A stretch of 64,000 nucleotides of DNA, from the NCBI RefSeq assembly GCF_020026925.1, contig NZ_JAIQDW010000008.1:1-64000 (forward strand). The letters are read 5' to 3'. Shown here one piece after another: positions 36,769-44,645 of the stretch (its first letter is position 1; each line of letters opens with the position of its first letter). Both the position numbers and the translations under genes were made by a program. Below the pieces are notes generated by a model. That model saw only the letters and a list, made by a program, of their open reading frames with translations, was not told the origin of the DNA and made no database searches. This DNA comes from Flavobacterium hibisci (GTDB lineage: Bacteria > Bacteroidota > Bacteroidia > Flavobacteriales > Flavobacteriaceae).

Positions 36769-36888
36769 TTTGTTTTGAAAGATGGGCAGTTAATTTTGTG
36801 ATTCTTTTTTATATTTGAGAACATATAGACTTTAGCAAAGTTTATTTAATTTATAGACTATTTGAAAATTAAGTTAAATCTAATCGTT

Positions 36889-37392
36889 ATGAATAATAGA
36901 AGCGAATTAAAATTATTAGCAAAAAAATACTTGTCTGCTCGACGTGAATTTCTTTCTGCTATCCGGGAAGATCATCCTGAGTTAGGAGGAAATGATAATA
37001 TTGTTGGTCGTATTGGAGAATTTGTTGCGTTGCAATTTTTAGAAAACAGCAATCGGAGAGTACAGAAATGTAAAAGTGCTACTAACAAAGGTTTTGATAT
37101 CGTGTGTTCTAACGGCAGACAAATTTCAGTAAAAACAATTACAGCGGAAAGTAAAACAGGAAGAAGTACAAAACTTAAGCAGCCTTGGCAAGAACTTATC
37201 ATTATATACATAGGTAAGAATTATGAAGTTGAAACAATTGGTCACATCCATGTAGAAGATTATGATATTGCGATAAGTAAAAAAGCGGCTAAGGAGGATC
37301 AAGTTACAGATAAGAGATTGCTATTGGAAGGAGGATTGTTTTCAGAATATGGGAAATTATATACTGGAGAATTGGTAAAGAATTATTTATAA
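36889..37392 (+). CDS. hypothetical protein with nuclease-like core (DUF6998-like)
   Basis: About 167 residues from ATG 36889; a TTG nine codons earlier is possible. The pattern VGRIGEFVALQFLENSN, then KGFDIVCSNGRQISVKTIT, resembles a restriction-endonuclease-like core: Glu after a Gly, Asp in GFDI, and K in SVKT, the E...D...x-K arrangement. The remainder, LIIIYIGKNYEVETIGHIHV, fits the family I recall as DUF6998, which is not functionally characterised. It follows the arabinose terminator and has no linked modification gene, so a restriction system is not supported. The nuclease idea rests on motif spacing only. Confidence 0.65.
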   Translation: MNNRSELKLLAKKYLSARREFLSAIREDHPELGGNDNIVGRIGEFVALQFLENSNRRVQKCKSATNKGFDIVCSNGRQISVKTITAESKTGRSTKLKQPWQELIIIYIGKNYEVETIGHIHVEDYDIAISKKAAKEDQVTDKRLLLEGGLFSEYGKLYTGELVKNYL

Positions 37393-37530
37393 CTTGCTTC
37401 CGACAACAGATTCAGAATTGTCGATTTAGATTTATCAAAGTTTGCACATTATACGGATTTTAATCCATCTCGAAAATCTAGTACTAGAATAGTTTTTGCC
37501 AAATGAAACTGAACCGTCTTTTAAAGTAAT

Positions 37531-37998
37531 ATGGAAAATAAAATCACTATACCAAAACCTTGTAATGAAAATTGGAATTCAATGTCGCCAGATAAAAACG
37601 GCAGATTTTGTAGTTCCTGTAATAAGACAGTAATTGATTTTTCAAAAATGGAGAACCCTGAAATTCAGAAATACTTCACTGAAAATTCAGGCAAGGAAAG
37701 TATTTGCGGGCATTTTAAAATGAATCAGATTGAAAGCGAAGAAAGTATTAAATATGAAAAATTAAGAAGCAGATTTAGCCGAATTAGAATAAAGCCAATT
37801 CAAAAAATCGCACTATTTTCATTGGGCTTAGCTTTTACTTTAACTAGCTGTATGGGCAAAGCAGCTGTATATGGCGAACCGGCGGTAATAAGCAACGATA
37901 CAATAAATGAAAGTGAGATTAATCATAATGTAGAAAATGGCGAAAAGCAGCATGATTCTATAAAAAATGAAACTAATCAGGTAAAAATAAATAAATAA
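37531..37998 (+). CDS. hypothetical membrane protein with N-terminal cysteine domain
   Basis: 155 residues. The N-terminal part contains CNENWNSMSPDKNGRFCSSC and then VIDFSKMENPEI and ICGHF: four or five cysteines in a pattern often seen in Flavobacteria (PCxxxWxxMxPxxxGRFCxxCxKxVxDFS), probably a small metal-binding or redox domain. A single hydrophobic segment at about 90-108 ends in TSCMGK, resembling an internal lipobox or membrane anchor. The C-terminal 45 residues are polar. Function is unknown. Confidence 0.7.
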   Translation: MENKITIPKPCNENWNSMSPDKNGRFCSSCNKTVIDFSKMENPEIQKYFTENSGKESICGHFKMNQIESEESIKYEKLRSRFSRIRIKPIQKIALFSLGLAFTLTSCMGKAAVYGEPAVISNDTINESEINHNVENGEKQHDSIKNETNQVKINK

Positions 37999-38067
37999 GG
38001 ATTTAATAAAAATTAGTTATTAATTACTCCCATTAGTTCCTTATTAATAGATAATATCAATTAATTT

Positions 38068-38538
38068 ATGACATTTAAGCATCTTTTTAAAGCAGCAATA
38101 AACTGGAAATCAAAGAAAGTTGAACCGGAACCAATTTCAAAATTTTACAGCAAAAGCCATAAAATTTCAATAGAAGGAAAATCAATTTTAGATGTTTCCG
38201 CAGCAAAAGCATTCAAAGGCGATCCCGAATTATACAATCCCGAAGATTTGCTTTTAAGCAGCCTGGTCTCCTGCCACATGATGTCGTATTTATATGTATG
38301 TTCCCAAAACGGAATTGAAGTTTTAGAATATACTGATAATGCCAAAGCAGTCCTTGAAGTTGCTGCTGATGGAAGCGGCCGTTTTACAGAAGTTCGTCTG
38401 TACCCAAAAGTGAAAATTGCAAATCCCGATAAAATTCAGGAAGCTTTAGATTTGCATATAAAAGCCAATCAATTGTGCTTTATCGCAAATTCCTGCAATT
38501 TTCCTGTTTTGCATAATGCCACTTGCGAAACGGCATAA
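38068..38538 (+). CDS. OsmC-family peroxide reductase-like protein
   Basis: 156 residues. The OsmC/Ohr fold is marked by the first redox cysteine in SSLVSCHMMSYLYVC and the second near NSCNFPV, spaced about 55 residues as in the family. Family members reduce organic hydroperoxides with a thiol partner. Here an N-terminal extension KAAINWKSKKVEPEP is typical of the YhfA-like subgroup, so the substrate is uncertain. It stands alone between a hypothetical gene and a convergent ACT-domain gene. Confidence 0.85.
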   Translation: MTFKHLFKAAINWKSKKVEPEPISKFYSKSHKISIEGKSILDVSAAKAFKGDPELYNPEDLLLSSLVSCHMMSYLYVCSQNGIEVLEYTDNAKAVLEVAADGSGRFTEVRLYPKVKIANPDKIQEALDLHIKANQLCFIANSCNFPVLHNATCETA

Positions 38539-38545
38539 AAAAAGA

Positions 38546-38565
38546 GACTGTTTTGATGAACAGCC
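38546..38565 (-). terminator. terminator after the ACT-domain gene
   Basis: On the minus strand GGCTGTT / AACAGTC forms a 7-bp stem with one G-U pair, followed by CTC and a T run. It lies between the convergent OsmC and ACT-domain genes and also falls just after the OsmC stop. Confidence 0.55.
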
Positions 38566-38619
38566 CCTTCGTATATTGTGTGTTTTTTCTTTTTTTGGAT
38601 TGGGTTTCTCAGAAGAGAA

Positions 38620-39276
38620 TTAATTTTTCAAATCTTTGATTACTTTAAAAGCAACATCAACCTGCTCTTCTCCTACCAGAATCGTAAATTCGTTTGAAGT
38701 CGAAATTACCTCATTGATAATAATTCCTTCCCAGGCTAGACGCTGAAAAATGAAATAATAAATTCCGGGAACTACAATGTTTTCTTTTGGTAATTTTACA
38801 GTAATAGAGGCAAGATTATCCAATTTCTGAATCAGTTTTTCGCGGATAAAATGTTTCTCCACTAAATGGTTGATACTGCTGCTTACTACGATATTAGTTT
38901 CATTTACGCCTCTTGATGAGGTATAAAAAATATCAGACAGTACATTAATATCCGAAATCAAATCAGCCTGCTTGTTTAAAACAGTGTCAGAAGCTGCAAA
39001 AGTGTAATCTGTCAATTCAGAACGAACCGTGATTTCACCAATGTTTTTAATGACTTTGTTGATTTTGTGGTTCAGTTTAAAGTCTAACTCTTCTGTCAGT
39101 CTTTTTAGGGACATTACCACAGCACCTTGTTTCACTTCTTTACCGAATTCACTTTCGAGTTCGGTCATGATATTGCGCGACAGGGAAGTCAGGTTAATAA
39201 TTCCAAGAGAAAGTGCATTGAGTAAAAATGGCTTGGTCTTGATGTAATTTTCTACAATAGAAGAAACGGTTTTCAT
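38620..39276 (-). CDS. ACT-domain-like protein
   Basis: 218 residues. It has two halves of similar build: an N-terminal helix-rich part (SIVENYIKTKPFLLNALSLG, INLTSLSRNIM, KQGAVVMSLKRL) with an HTH-like look, then a beta-rich ACT-like region (ITVKLPKENIVVPGIYYFIF then WEGIIINEVISTSNEFTILV) like the regulatory repeats of aspartate kinases. No kinase domain is present, so it is not LysC. In Flavobacteria it commonly lies beside yraN, as here. A small-molecule-sensing regulatory protein is likely; ligand unknown. Confidence 0.7.
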   Translation of the reverse strand: MKTVSSIVENYIKTKPFLLNALSLGIINLTSLSRNIMTELESEFGKEVKQGAVVMSLKRLTEELDFKLNHKINKVIKNIGEITVRSELTDYTFAASDTVLNKQADLISDINVLSDIFYTSSRGVNETNIVVSSSINHLVEKHFIREKLIQKLDNLASITVKLPKENIVVPGIYYFIFQRLAWEGIIINEVISTSNEFTILVGEEQVDVAFKVIKDLKN

Positions 39277-39393
39277 AATCTTTAATTGTTTTTGAACGTA
39301 ATTGTGTTAGTTTGGTTTGTTTGCGATGTTATAAATCTCTGCAAATATAAATTAAAAAACAATTTGTTACAAATATAACAATAAAAAATTATG

Positions 39394-39765
39394 TTAAAAA
39401 TGATAAAAAGCGTCAGTAAGATGCTCAACAGCAAATGTTTCCTGTGTTTTATGGATGGCAATTATATCAAAACGGATTTCTAAATCATCGTCAAAATCCT
39501 TTTCCCTATCGTTTATGTAGGCATTTACTGCTTTTATGAGCAGTTGAATCTTTTTTGGTTTCACAAAATCCTGCGGCAAACCGAAATCTAAACTCGATCT
39601 TGTTTTAACTTCAATAACAGTTACAATATTTTCTTTTTTGGCAATAATATCAATCTCGGCTTTTTGAAAAGTCCAGTTTCTTTCTAAAATTGTATATTCG
39701 TTTTGAAGTAGAAATTCTACGGCAAGATCTTCTCCTTTTTTTCCGAGTTCGTTATGTTCTGCCAT
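39394..39765 (-). CDS. YraN-family putative endonuclease
   Basis: 123 residues, the usual length. The nuclease-like core is GKKGEDLAVEFL, ERNWTFQKAEIDIIAKKE then TVIEVKTRSS: the E, D and ExK residues of an archaeal Holliday-junction-resolvase-like fold. The UPF0102/YraN family has this active site but its biological role is not settled. It lies between the ACT-domain gene and the LD-carboxypeptidase gene, all on the minus strand. Confidence 0.9.
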   Translation of the reverse strand: MAEHNELGKKGEDLAVEFLLQNEYTILERNWTFQKAEIDIIAKKENIVTVIEVKTRSSLDFGLPQDFVKPKKIQLLIKAVNAYINDREKDFDDDLEIRFDIIAIHKTQETFAVEHLTDAFYHF

Positions 39766-39778
39766 CAGTAAATTTAGA

Positions 39779-39883
39779 GGTTAAATGTTAAAAGTTAAAT
39801 GTTGTATATGTTTGTGATAAATACTATGGAAAAAGTTATTTCAACAAAGCGTATAACTCTTAACCAATAACATTTAACTTTTT
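39779..39883. repeat. inverted repeat built from TTAAATGTT / AAAAGTTAAATGTT words
   Basis: The left arm at 39779-39803 contains two TTAAATGTT words separated by AAAAG. The right arm at 39869-39883 is AACATTTAACTTTTT, the reverse complement of AAAAGTTAAATGTT with one extra T. It ends two bases before the stop codon of the LD-carboxypeptidase gene and fills the spacer to yraN. Confidence 0.65.
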
Positions 39884-39885
39884 AC

Positions 39886-40884
39886 TTAAAAAATAACCGT
39901 ACTTCCAGAAGCATTCACTTCAATAGAAATCGTACTTCCCATAACAAGCGCACGATTGTCCTGAATATGGCCTGCCGGAAAATTAAAGATTACCGGAATA
40001 TTGTATTTTTTAGTTACGTCATCAATAATTTCAAGGGCATTTTTTCCCCAAGGAATTTCATTGTCTTTCATTTTGGTCATACCGCCAATAATGATTCCTT
40101 TTAGATTTTCGATACAGCCGTTACGTCTCAGATTCATCATCATGCGATCAATATGATAGAGGTATTCGTCTAAATCTTCAATAAATAAAATCTTATCCTT
40201 ACAGTCAATTGCAGATGGCGACCCTAACAGACTGTATAAGATAGAAAGATTTCCGCCCACCAATTCGCCTGTTCCTTTGCCATAACGGTTCATAGCATGG
40301 GGCGCAACAGAATAAGACAAAGGTTCGCCAAACAAAGCCGATTTCATCGAACTAATAGCAGCCGGAGTCGCACGCGGAATCGTAACCGGCATCACGCCAT
40401 GAATCGATTTGTAACCCATTGTATTTAAATGATTGTGCAAAACGGTCACATCGCTAAAACCAACCACCCATTTTGGATGCTGTTTAAATTTGGTAAAATC
40501 TAGTAAATCCAGCATTCTAACAGTTCCGTAACCGCCTCGTACGCACCATATCGCTTTTATATTGGGATTATCCATTTGCTTTTGAAAATCGGCAGCGCGT
40601 TGTTCGTCTGTTCCGGCCAATTGATGGTAATCCAGACCAATTGAACTTCCGATTACGGCTTCTAAACCCCAGCTTTTGAGTAAATCTATGGTAGGTTTCA
40701 AATTGTCGTCAATGTTTTTTCGGGCTGTTGCTAAAAGAGCGACAGTATCTCCTTTTTGTAAATAAGGTGGTGTTATCATATTTTGTTGAGATTGACAGGT
40801 AAGGGATTGTAAAGCAAAAATAAGGAATACGAATCTGCAAAAAGGAAAAGGGCTGTTTATAGGAAGGAATGTGCTTGTATTCAT
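39886..40884 (-). CDS. LD-carboxypeptidase (S66 family)
   Basis: 332 residues. A hydrophobic leader ending in LQSLTCQSQ suggests export, perhaps as a lipoprotein. The S66 core starts at ITPPYLQKGDTVALLATAR, with RGGYGTVRMLDLLDF and the nucleophile serine in VVGFSDVTVLHNHL. The later acidic residue (LFIEDLDEYLYHIDRM) and a His in NFPAGHIQDN complete the Ser-Glu-His triad. Family enzymes trim the terminal D-alanine of murein tetrapeptides or inactivate microcin C-type compounds. A periplasmic location favours murein recycling. Confidence 0.88.
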   Translation of the reverse strand: MNTSTFLPINSPFPFCRFVFLIFALQSLTCQSQQNMITPPYLQKGDTVALLATARKNIDDNLKPTIDLLKSWGLEAVIGSSIGLDYHQLAGTDEQRAADFQKQMDNPNIKAIWCVRGGYGTVRMLDLLDFTKFKQHPKWVVGFSDVTVLHNHLNTMGYKSIHGVMPVTIPRATPAAISSMKSALFGEPLSYSVAPHAMNRYGKGTGELVGGNLSILYSLLGSPSAIDCKDKILFIEDLDEYLYHIDRMMMNLRRNGCIENLKGIIIGGMTKMKDNEIPWGKNALEIIDDVTKKYNIPVIFNFPAGHIQDNRALVMGSTISIEVNASGSTVIF

Positions 40885-40914
40885 TTTCTTTTTGGCTTTT
40901 GAAATTTATTATAA

Positions 40915-40922
40915 CAAAGATA
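40915..40922 (-). promoter_or_regulatory. TATCTTTG promoter box for the LD-carboxypeptidase gene
   Basis: Minus-strand TATCTTTG fits TAnnTTTG, 31 bases before the ATG at 40884. No TTG partner at 17-23 bases is seen. Confidence 0.45.
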
Positions 40923-41005
40923 AAGATTTAAAAAAATAAAATCATTTGAAATTTCTTACAAATATAAAATTTCATTATTTTCGGCGATTTAATAAATCAA
41001 TTTTT

Positions 41006-42100
41006 ATGCAGATAATTAAACTTAGAATTTTTTTGATTTTCTTTTTTTCGATTACAGCTTTTGGTCAGGCTAAAAAATATAGCATTCACACAGTTGCTTT
41101 TTATAATTTCGAAAACCTTTTTGACACCATTGATGATATTTACACCAATGATAATGAATGGACACCAAACGGAACGCAAAACTGGACAACAGAAAAATAC
41201 CATCAGAAACTGCAGAACCTTTCTAAAGTCATATCAGAAATTGGTAAACCTGAAAATCCAAATGCGCCTGTTTTTGTTGGAGCTTCAGAAATTGAAAACA
41301 GAGGCGTTCTGGAAGATTTAGTCAAACGGCTCGCATTATTACCTTTTGATTACGGAATCATCCATTTTGATTCGCCGGACAAACGCGGAATAGATGTGGC
41401 ATTATTGTATCAGAAGAAATATTTTAAACCTGTGACTTTTTCAAATATACCTTTATATATATTGAAAAATAAAAATGTAGAGGAAGAGGAAAAAAATGAA
41501 GCATCACCGGATGAAGAAACAACAATAAAAAAGGAAAGCAATCGTGTTTTTACGCGTGACCAGCTTTTGATAACCGGTTTTCTGGAAGGAGAAGAAATCA
41601 GTATTATCGTCAATCACTGGCCTTCGCGTTCCGGTGGCGAAAAAGCGACAAGCGAATATCGCGAAGCAGCCGGAAAATTAAACCGAAGAATAATCGATTC
41701 GCTGCAGCAAATTAATCCAAATGCAAAAGTAATTACGATGGGCGATTTAAACGACGGTCCTTATAATAAAAGTATAAAAGTAGCTTTGGGGGCAAAATCC
41801 AAAAAAGCAGAAGTTCCGGAATTTGGTACCTACAACCCATTTGAAGAAATGGCAAAACGCGGGATGGGAACCACAGCTTTTCGGGATTCCTGGGATATTT
41901 TTGATCAGATTATCATAACAGAAACGCTCATAAAACCTGATTTCTCATCCTTCAAATTCTGGAAAGCGGGAATTTTCAACAAGCCCTATCTTATACAAAC
42001 TTCGGGAAAATACAAAGGTTATCCGTTGCGGCACAGCACAAATGAAGTGGGTTTTAGCGATCATTTTCCGGTTTATATTTATCTCATAAAAGAAATGTAG
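41006..42100 (+). CDS. secreted endonuclease/exonuclease/phosphatase-family protein
   Basis: About 364 residues from ATG 41006, which gives a signal peptide (MQIIKLRIFLIFFFSITAFG); the open frame back to 40946 starts at TTG. The EEP core shows VAFYNFENLFDTIDD, ASEIENRGVLEDL (metal-ligand Glu), the RGIDVALLYQKKYF strand, NHWPSRSGG, MGDLNDGPYNKS and a final VGFSDHFPVYIYL, the family's catalytic Asp/His. Members hydrolyse phosphodiesters or phosphomonoesters; periplasmic members in Bacteroidota may scavenge nucleotides. An inserted Glu/Lys-rich loop near 160-180 is unusual in its charge. Confidence 0.88.
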   Translation: MQIIKLRIFLIFFFSITAFGQAKKYSIHTVAFYNFENLFDTIDDIYTNDNEWTPNGTQNWTTEKYHQKLQNLSKVISEIGKPENPNAPVFVGASEIENRGVLEDLVKRLALLPFDYGIIHFDSPDKRGIDVALLYQKKYFKPVTFSNIPLYILKNKNVEEEEKNEASPDEETTIKKESNRVFTRDQLLITGFLEGEEISIIVNHWPSRSGGEKATSEYREAAGKLNRRIIDSLQQINPNAKVITMGDLNDGPYNKSIKVALGAKSKKAEVPEFGTYNPFEEMAKRGMGTTAFRDSWDIFDQIIITETLIKPDFSSFKFWKAGIFNKPYLIQTSGKYKGYPLRHSTNEVGFSDHFPVYIYLIKEM

Positions 42101-42183
42101 ATCATAAACACATTGCAGTGCGTCTCAACAAATTTTCGTTACCTTAGCATCTCGGAAACTTAGCAACTCAGAACCTTTAAAAA

Positions 42184-42723
42184 ATGGCTATAGCAAAACC
42201 TTTCAACCTGACTAAATGGATAGACGAAAATCGTCATTTACTAAAACCGCCAGTTGGAAATAAAAATTTATACGTAGAATCCGGTGATTATATTGTGATG
42301 ATTGTAGCGGGTCCAAATGCCCGAAAAGATTACCATTATAATGAAACAGAAGAGCTTTTCTATCAGCTGGAAGGCAATATAAAAGTGGTCATTCAGGAAG
42401 ATGGAGAGCGTAAAGAAATGGTTCTGAATGCCGGCGATATGTATTTAAATCCTGCTAAAGTACCGCATTCTCCGGTTCGTTCCGAAGGTTCTATTGGTTT
42501 GGTAATTGAGCGAAAACGTGTCGGATTAGGCTACACAGACGGATTGCTGTGGCATTGCGACAACTGCAACCACAAATTATATGAAGTGTTTTTCGAACTA
42601 CACAATATCGAAAAGGATTTCCTGCCCCATTTTGAACATTTCTATAATTCAGAAGAATTAAGAACCTGCGATAATTGCGGAACCGTTATGGAATCTGATC
42701 CGAGGTTTGTGGCTAAGAAATAA
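42184..42723 (+). CDS. 3-hydroxyanthranilate 3,4-dioxygenase
   Basis: 179 residues, the bacterial length. The cupin carries the ferrous ligands His51 and Glu57 (DYHYNETEELFY) and His95 (VPHSPVRS). The C-terminal rubredoxin-like site has four cysteines, 125, 128, 162 and 165 (CDNC twice), as in bacterial enzymes. It opens 3-hydroxyanthranilate toward quinolinate in NAD synthesis or tryptophan breakdown. No other kynurenine-pathway gene is in the window, so the rest of the pathway must be elsewhere. A terminator follows at 42746-42780. Confidence 0.93.
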   Translation: MAIAKPFNLTKWIDENRHLLKPPVGNKNLYVESGDYIVMIVAGPNARKDYHYNETEELFYQLEGNIKVVIQEDGERKEMVLNAGDMYLNPAKVPHSPVRSEGSIGLVIERKRVGLGYTDGLLWHCDNCNHKLYEVFFELHNIEKDFLPHFEHFYNSEELRTCDNCGTVMESDPRFVAKK

Positions 42724-42745
42724 TTTTAGATAAATTTATAAATAC

Positions 42746-42780
42746 AAAAACCGATAGACTTTTTAAGTGTATCGGTTTTT
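42746..42780 (+). terminator. terminator of the dioxygenase gene
   Basis: Eleven-bp perfect stem AAAAACCGATA / TATCGGTTTTT, 13-base loop, with the T run continuing beyond the stem. It lies 23 bases after the stop. Confidence 0.85.
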
Positions 42781-42794
42781 TTTAGGAGCTTTTT

Positions 42795-42868
42795 CCCGCT
42801 ATCCGTTGCAATCTTTTTTTCGATAAAGAATCTCAAAAAAGTATTTTCACTGCTATCGAGGCTATAAG
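42795..42868. repeat. diverged copy of a CCCGCYATYCG ... GGCTAWTAAG intergenic repeat
   Basis: It starts CCCGCTATCCG, passes ATCTTTTTTT and a matching A run, and ends CACTGCTATCGAGGCTATAAG-like. The same landmarks, in the same order, occur at 51362-51436. The last bases overlap the 3' end of the DUF3037 gene and supply its stop codon. The member is eroded compared with the right-hand copy, whose central stem is perfect. Confidence 0.7.
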
Positions 42869-43734
42869 TTTTTTGTGATTTCTAAAGAGGTTTTCTTAGC
42901 ATATTCTAAAATTTTATCTTCTTCAATTAATTTTGAAAACTTTATTTTTTCCAATAATTTAACAGCATGATCATATTCTTTAAATAATTCTTTTGAACTT
43001 GGTTTACCTAATATAAGATCGAATCTCAAATTTTTACTTTTCGCATTTTCTTCTAAATCGATAAATTGTCCAAGATTTTTATATGCTTTATCAGCAATGC
43101 TTTTGGCTTCTTTTAAATCAAAACTTATTGGTTTTACAAGATTTAAACTTCCATTCTGCCAAGCATAATCAAAGGTAAAAACATTTCCTGTTTCATTCTT
43201 TAATTGATAATCAATAAAGAATTTTTTTTCATTTTTATTGATTTTTTCGAAATCTAATCCTTTTAAATTAGAAAAATATTTTTGTAATAATTTAGGTTCT
43301 TTGGGTTGATTACTAAAATGTTTAATATCGTCTATTAAAAATTTCTTTACAATAATTTCCTCTATAAATTCATTATGAAAATCATATTGTAAATTGTATT
43401 TGCAGTCTGAAAATTGAAGCGAACTAGAATCAATTGGTAATAAATTCTTTGAAATAAAATTTGTCAAATCGTTTACTTCTAAAGAATGAAAAATATCGTT
43501 GTCGATATGAGAAAATTTTTTAATTCGGAATTCAATCTGTTTTAAATACTCTTTTATTGTTTTTTCAGGAACATTGTCATATATGTATTTTATCCGACTT
43601 AAATTTTTAGAGTAAGTAAATGAAAATTTTGAAATATTACTAAAATATATAAGCACACCTATATTTATACTTTCTTCAAGAAAGGCATTATGCTTATATT
43701 TTAAAATGCAATATTTATAGAAATTATCTTTCAT
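42862..43734 (-). CDS. DUF3037-family protein, partner of a HipA-like kinase
   Basis: 290 residues. The opening NFYKYCILKYKHNAFLEESI and INIGVLIYF are characteristic of the DUF3037 family. The middle and C-terminal parts are lysine-rich with regular helices and strands but no visible catalytic motif. Its ATG overlaps the stop of the HipA-like gene by four bases (ATGA), so the two are translationally coupled. Family members are often found beside HipA-like kinase genes, which suggests a two-component toxin-antitoxin or phosphorylation module. Which partner is toxic is unknown. Its stop lies inside an intergenic repeat. Confidence 0.8.
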   Translation of the reverse strand: MKDNFYKYCILKYKHNAFLEESINIGVLIYFSNISKFSFTYSKNLSRIKYIYDNVPEKTIKEYLKQIEFRIKKFSHIDNDIFHSLEVNDLTNFISKNLLPIDSSSLQFSDCKYNLQYDFHNEFIEEIIVKKFLIDDIKHFSNQPKEPKLLQKYFSNLKGLDFEKINKNEKKFFIDYQLKNETGNVFTFDYAWQNGSLNLVKPISFDLKEAKSIADKAYKNLGQFIDLEENAKSKNLRFDLILGKPSSKELFKEYDHAVKLLEKIKFSKLIEEDKILEYAKKTSLEITKNL

Positions 43735-44519
43735 TTTATTATTCCAATTAAATGGTTGCTAATGAATGTACGATTATTTTTTATCCAATTAAGATAAGCA
43801 AATATTTTATCTCTATCACCATATTTTACACCAAAAGAATCTAACTCGTCAAAAATAATATTAAATCTATTAATATTCATAGTTTTTAACAATTCAAAAA
43901 ATTCTGCAAACAAATTATTTTTAAATTTGAGTTCTTTTAAATGTCTTGCTAAAATATGCTTTTGATAAGAGTAGTTTCTTAAATAATTAAAAAAATTTGG
44001 ATCTTCACTTGAATTGTTAATGAAAGGAATTGTTAATTCGTGATCAATAAGTAAAATATTAGAATCATTAATCAGTAAATTAGGTTTATCTCTATACCCA
44101 CCTCTATCAGTATTTATAATGATGTTATCAAAAGCAAATAAATTTTCAATATCATAGTCTTTTATGAACGACAAAGAGACTAAAGGATTAAAAATCACAT
44201 ATTGGCCATGATATTGACTGCAAAATTTATAACCTTCATCAATTTTATCTAAAAAATCCTTATCATATATGTCTGATAATAATGAGTGGTCAATTTTAAT
44301 CAAAGCATATTCTGGAGAATCTAAATTAAACTCTTTACAAAGTTCACTAATGAAAATTTCTTTTGCAACTGAGTAATTTTGCTCAATGTGATCTTTTTTA
44401 AAAACTTTCATTACATATTGATTTACCACTCTATCTTTATTAATAGCTGTTATTAACAATGGTTTTGAACTTCCTCCTTGAAGAAATCCATCAATACTTA
44501 TAATTTTTAACTCCTGCAT
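43731..44519 (-). CDS. HipA-like kinase-domain protein
   Basis: 262 residues from ATG 44519 (a TTG one codon earlier is spurious). A protein-kinase-like core is visible: Lys38 in QYVMKVF as the ATP-contacting lysine, Asp138 in INTDRGG as the catalytic aspartate of the HipA-type NxDR motif, Asn147 in KPNLLI, and Asp159 in LLIDHE as the metal-binding aspartate. It is shorter than true HipA (about 440 residues) and lacks its N-terminal lobe and HipB partner. It is the first gene of a pair with DUF3037. A Ser/Thr kinase toxin or a defence-related kinase is plausible; the substrate is unknown. Confidence 0.82.
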   Translation of the reverse strand: MQELKIISIDGFLQGGSSKPLLITAINKDRVVNQYVMKVFKKDHIEQNYSVAKEIFISELCKEFNLDSPEYALIKIDHSLLSDIYDKDFLDKIDEGYKFCSQYHGQYVIFNPLVSLSFIKDYDIENLFAFDNIIINTDRGGYRDKPNLLINDSNILLIDHELTIPFINNSSEDPNFFNYLRNYSYQKHILARHLKELKFKNNLFAEFFELLKTMNINRFNIIFDELDSFGVKYGDRDKIFAYLNWIKNNRTFISNHLIGIIK

Positions 44520-44645
44520 CAATTTGTTTTTCAGAATTTATGACATATATTTTTAATCAGAAGTATTAAATAAATAATTTTTAAACGGCTAATATATAAA
44601 TTATTATGATATCTAATTAAATTAGGAAAAGCATCAAATTTCAAT

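Noticed and set aside
36889..37392. Restriction endonuclease of a restriction-modification system
   Set aside because: No methyltransferase or specificity gene is adjacent; only a nuclease-like motif spacing is seen.
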